Assembly: GCA_023426625.1 (NCBI GenBank)
Contig: JAFAAJ010000211.1
Location: 1-9,031 of the forward strand
Length of the DNA stretch: 9,031 bases
From: Bacteroidota bacterium
GTDB taxonomy: Bacteria > Bacteroidota > Bacteroidia > Flavobacteriales > Weeksellaceae
Direction of reading: 5' to 3'
Positions 6,538-9,031 of this stretch are shown here, in pieces. Below the pieces are notes generated by a model. It did not search any database and had not been told where the DNA came from. It saw only the letters and a list, made by a program, of their open reading frames with translations. The first letter of the stretch is position 1. The number at the start of each line of letters is the position of its first letter. Position numbers and translations under genes: made by a program.

Positions 6538-6613
6538 TTAGTTGTTGGTTGTCGGTTGTTGGTTGCTAGTTTTAGAAAGTTCTGTCAACTATCAACCAAA
6601 AACCATCAACTAA
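6538..6613. repeat. Inverted pair of 7-bp repeat arrays between atpA and atpG (predicted hairpin)
   Basis: The left arm has five units from 6538 (TTAGTTG, TTGGTTG, TCGGTTG, TTGGTTG, CTAGTTT). The right arm has four units from 6586 of the reverse-complement type (CAACTAT, CAACCAA, AAACCAT, CAACTAA). The outermost units pair perfectly (6538-6544 with 6607-6613). The next three pair with two mismatches, one G-U wobble, and two mismatches, leaving a loop of about 20 nt that includes the fifth left unit. In the mRNA the structure starts 3 nt after the atpA stop and ends 7 nt before the atpG ATG. No U-tract follows, so it is not a standard terminator. Confidence 0.85.
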
Positions 6614-6616
6614 TTT

Positions 6617-8194
6617 TTAGTTATATTTAGAAGCTAAATCATTAGCCGCCTGCTTAAGAACACCAGTGATGCTATCATCGATTTTCCCAGCTTTGATTGC
6701 AGCCATTGTTTCAGGATGCTTAGATCTTAAGAATTCTACGTATTCTTTTTGGAATTCTTTTACTTTATTGATCGGAACATTTCTTAATAAGTTCTCTGTT
6801 CCTGCGTAGATCATTGCAACCTGGCTATCCACAGGAAGTGGAGAGTTTACCGGCTGCTTAAGGATCTCCACGTTTCTTTCCCCTTTAGAGATTACCGCTA
6901 AAGTAGCAGCATCAAGGTCAGAACCGAATTTAGCGAACGCTTCCAATTCTTTATATTGAGCCTGGTCTAGTTTCAATGTACCAGAAACTTTTTTCATTGA
7001 TTTGATCTGAGCGTTACCTCCTACCCTTGATACAGAGATCCCTACGTTGATCGCCGGACGAACCCCTGAGTTGATTAGATCAGACTCCAAGAAGATCTGC
7101 CCGTCTGTAATAGAGATTACGTTAGTTGGAATATACGCAGAAACGTCACCTGCCTGAGTTTCGATAATTGGAAGTGCAGTTAATGAACCACCACCTTTTA
7201 CGATTGGCTTCAATGATTCTGGTAAATCATTCATTTGTCTAGCGATCTCATCATCAGCGATTACTTTCGCAGCTCTTTCCAATAATCTTGAGTGAAGATA
7301 GAAAACGTCTCCAGGGTAAGCCTCACGACCCGGTGGTCTTCTCAATAGAAGAGAAAGTTCACGGTAAGCAACAGCTTGTTTAGATAAATCATCATAAACG
7401 ATAAGCGCCGGTCTACCTGTATCTCTGAAGAACTCACCGATAGCAGCACCTGCCATTGCAGAGTATACCTGCATTGGAACCGGATCTGAAGCGTTAGCAG
7501 CAACAATTACAGTATAAGCTAAAGCTCCTTTATCAGATAAAGTTTTAACGATTTGAGCTACCGTAGAAGCTTTCTGCCCGATCGCTACATATATACAATA
7601 TACAGGTTGTCCTGCATCATAAAATTCTTTTTGGTTGATGATCGTATCGATCGCAACAGTAGTTTTACCTGTCTGTCTGTCACCAATGATAAGCTCTCTT
7701 TGTCCTCTTCCTACTGGGATCATAGAGTCGATCGCAACGATACCTGATTGTAACGGCTCGTTTACCGGTTGTCTATAGATAACTCCAGGAGCTTTTCTTT
7801 CCAATGGCATTTCATATAAATCCCCAGTAATAGGACCTTTACCATCGATAGGGTTACCAAGAGTATCAACTACTCTTCCTAACATCCCTTCTCCTACTTT
7901 GATAGAAGAGATTCTGTTTGTTCTTCTTACTGTGTCTCCTTCTTTTACCAATTTACTTTCACCAAGTAGAGCAACACCTACGTTGTCTTCTTCAAGGTTA
8001 AGTACAATACCTTCTACATCACTAGAAAATTTCACCAACTCTCCGTATTGTACGTTTTCTAACCCGTATACACGAGCAATACCATCACCGATGGTTAAAA
8101 CTGTACCTACTTCCTCAACGTTTGATTGAGTATCGAAGTTGGCCAATTGCTGTTTTAAGATCGCAGATACTTCTGCCGGATTTATTTCTGCCAT
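6617..8194 (-). CDS. atpA: F1Fo ATP synthase alpha subunit
   Basis: 525 residues. Alpha alternates with beta in the F1 hexamer and carries the non-catalytic nucleotide sites. Domains in order are an N-terminal beta-barrel (about 25-95, with GDGIARVYGLENVQYGELV), the nucleotide-binding domain with P-loop GDRQTGKT (171-178) and Walker B ALIVYDDLSKQ (263-273), and a C-terminal helical domain. The family signature PAINVGISVS (380-389) is followed by R390, the arginine that reaches into the catalytic site of beta. A stretch after the SRLLERAAK motif, around 311-336 (DEIARQMNDLPESLKP), is several residues longer than in E. coli; I recall this as usual in Bacteroidota. The ATG at 8194 follows an A-rich leader without a Shine-Dalgarno sequence, 18 nt after atpH. 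Confidence 0.98.
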   Translation of the reverse strand: MAEINPAEVSAILKQQLANFDTQSNVEEVGTVLTIGDGIARVYGLENVQYGELVKFSSDVEGIVLNLEEDNVGVALLGESKLVKEGDTVRRTNRISSIKVGEGMLGRVVDTLGNPIDGKGPITGDLYEMPLERKAPGVIYRQPVNEPLQSGIVAIDSMIPVGRGQRELIIGDRQTGKTTVAIDTIINQKEFYDAGQPVYCIYVAIGQKASTVAQIVKTLSDKGALAYTVIVAANASDPVPMQVYSAMAGAAIGEFFRDTGRPALIVYDDLSKQAVAYRELSLLLRRPPGREAYPGDVFYLHSRLLERAAKVIADDEIARQMNDLPESLKPIVKGGGSLTALPIIETQAGDVSAYIPTNVISITDGQIFLESDLINSGVRPAINVGISVSRVGGNAQIKSMKKVSGTLKLDQAQYKELEAFAKFGSDLDAATLAVISKGERNVEILKQPVNSPLPVDSQVAMIYAGTENLLRNVPINKVKEFQKEYVEFLRSKHPETMAAIKAGKIDDSITGVLKQAANDLASKYN

Positions 8195-8212
8195 TGTATG
8201 GTTGTTTTTTTC

Positions 8213-8752
8213 TTAATTTAATTGAAAATCTTTTTTAACTTGATTCAGTTTAGTTTTTACAGACGCATCTAACTGCTGATCTCCTACTCTTAGGATATAA
8301 CCTCCTAAGATATCAGGATTGATGTTTATCTTAAGATCAAAGTTTGAGGTCATGTTTATCAGATTAGAAGATCTTAAAATTTCCTCAATGTTCGCATTGG
8401 AAAGTTGAGTTGCCGTTGTAAGCACTACTCTCTGTACTCCATTGATATCTTCTACTTTATTGATATATTCCTGAGCAATATTTTTAAGCTGACTCTCACG
8501 TCCCTGCTTGATTACCAGTCTGATCAGATTCTGAGAAGATAGAGATAAACCTTTGAAAATCTCGTTTGCTACTTCTATTTTCTTTTTAGCATCAATGTAA
8601 GGTGTTAAGAAAAACTTATTCAAATCCTTAGATTCAGACATGATTTTCGCAACATCTTTCATTTCAGAAAATACAGTAGCTGTCTGTCCTGATTCATTAG
8701 TAAAATCAAGCAAACCTTGTGCGTATCTTTTAGCTACTTTAGATGTAAGCAT
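8213..8752 (-). CDS. atpH: F1Fo ATP synthase delta subunit (OSCP)
   Basis: 179 residues, the normal length for bacterial delta, which caps F1 and links it to the peripheral stalk b subunits. The N-terminal six-helix domain starts with the typical SKVAKRYAQGLLDF (4-17). The C-terminal part carries the family signature INPDILGGYILRVGDQQLDA followed by VKTKLNQVKKDF. The start codon is 2 nt after the atpF stop (TAAGAATG junction), implying coupled translation, and atpA follows after 18 nt. Confidence 0.96.
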   Translation of the reverse strand: MLTSKVAKRYAQGLLDFTNESGQTATVFSEMKDVAKIMSESKDLNKFFLTPYIDAKKKIEVANEIFKGLSLSSQNLIRLVIKQGRESQLKNIAQEYINKVEDINGVQRVVLTTATQLSNANIEEILRSSNLINMTSNFDLKININPDILGGYILRVGDQQLDASVKTKLNQVKKDFQLN

Positions 8753-8754
8753 TC

Positions 8755-9031
8755 TTAGTTAAGGTTAGATTTGTTTAAATAATTTTGAACTAATTCGTTT
8801 TGAGCTGCACTGTTATCTAATTTTTGTTTCAAGATAGACTCAGCGATATTTACAGATATTGTACCGATTTGAGTTTTGATATCTGCCATTGCTGCATTTT
8901 TCTCAGCCTGAATTGTCTGCTTAGCAGCCTCGATCATTTTATCTCCTTCTGCTTTTGCTACATCTTTAGCTTCACCTACAATTCTGTCTTTGATTTCTCT
9001 TGCTTCTTTTAGGATAGCATCTCTTTCGATC
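8755..9031 (-). CDS. atpF: F1Fo ATP synthase b subunit, C-terminal part (5' end outside window)
   Basis: The frame stays open from the window edge to the stop at 8755, leaving 91 visible residues beginning IERDAILKEAREIKDRI. This is the charged, Ala/Glu/Lys-rich helix of the b subunit peripheral stalk, continuing through AEGDKMIEAAKQTIQAEKN to the conserved end (SVNIAESILKQKL, then QNELVQNYLNK). The N-terminal membrane helix lies outside the window. The Met encoded at 8937 is internal, since family sequence continues upstream of it in the same frame. Usual length is about 160 residues, so roughly 70 are missing. Neighbour order b-delta-alpha-gamma matches the conserved operon. Confidence 0.95.
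   Translation of the reverse strand, partial: IERDAILKEAREIKDRIVGEAKDVAKAEGDKMIEAAKQTIQAEKNAAMADIKTQIGTISVNIAESILKQKLDNSAAQNELVQNYLNKSNLN

Noticed and set aside
6538..6613. Intrinsic terminator between atpA and atpG
   Set aside because: The hairpin is long but A/U-rich and imperfect, and on the transcribed strand it is followed by CCCAAAT and the atpG ATG, not by a U-tract.
8755..8937. Independent 60-residue gene starting at the Met encoded at 8937
   Set aside because: The same frame continues upstream to the window edge with typical ATP synthase b-subunit sequence, so this Met is internal to atpF.

Overview
The window is a low-GC, densely packed stretch of a bacterial chromosome in which every gene lies on the minus strand. 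Protein sequences (AtpA, AtpG, the short MutA, the ferredoxin-like/THUMP-like methyltransferase), the absence of Shine-Dalgarno sequences, and promoter candidates of the TAnnTTTG type all point to the Bacteroidota, most likely a flavobacterium of the Chryseobacterium/Elizabethkingia group. The genus is inferred from remembered protein similarity, not from a search.

In transcription order (right to left), the window opens inside the F1Fo ATP synthase operon: the 3' part of atpF, then atpH, atpA and atpG. It ends in a strong intrinsic terminator (5617-5644) with no atpD or atpC following, which fits the split ATP synthase loci of Bacteroidota. A promoter candidate overlapping that terminator starts a second unit: a CNNM/CorC-type membrane transporter (DUF21-CBS-CBS-CorC_HlyC) followed 11 nt later by the N-degron adaptor clpS. 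A perfect 13-bp hairpin terminator that includes the last bases of the clpS stop codon closes it.

A third promoter candidate (3823-3850) precedes udk (uridine kinase), an FtsB/DivIC-like divisome protein, the small subunit of methylmalonyl-CoA mutase, a DinB/YfiT-like protein, and a class I SAM-dependent methyltransferase that runs off the left edge. Most junctions in this run are 2-7 nt, so it looks like one operon; only the ftsB-mutA gap (103 nt) is larger.

The most unusual structure is in two spacers. Both the ftsB-mutA gap and the atpA-atpG gap are filled with degenerate tandem 7-bp units, in three different sequence families. Each array next to a start codon stops 6-7 nt before it. In the atpA-atpG gap the units form two inverted arms predicted to fold into a long imperfect hairpin between the genes for a three-copy and a one-copy subunit.

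I see no tRNA, rRNA, CRISPR array, insertion sequence, riboswitch or plus-strand gene. The genes are housekeeping genes and I found no convincing novel multi-gene system; the heptad arrays are the best candidate for something under-described.
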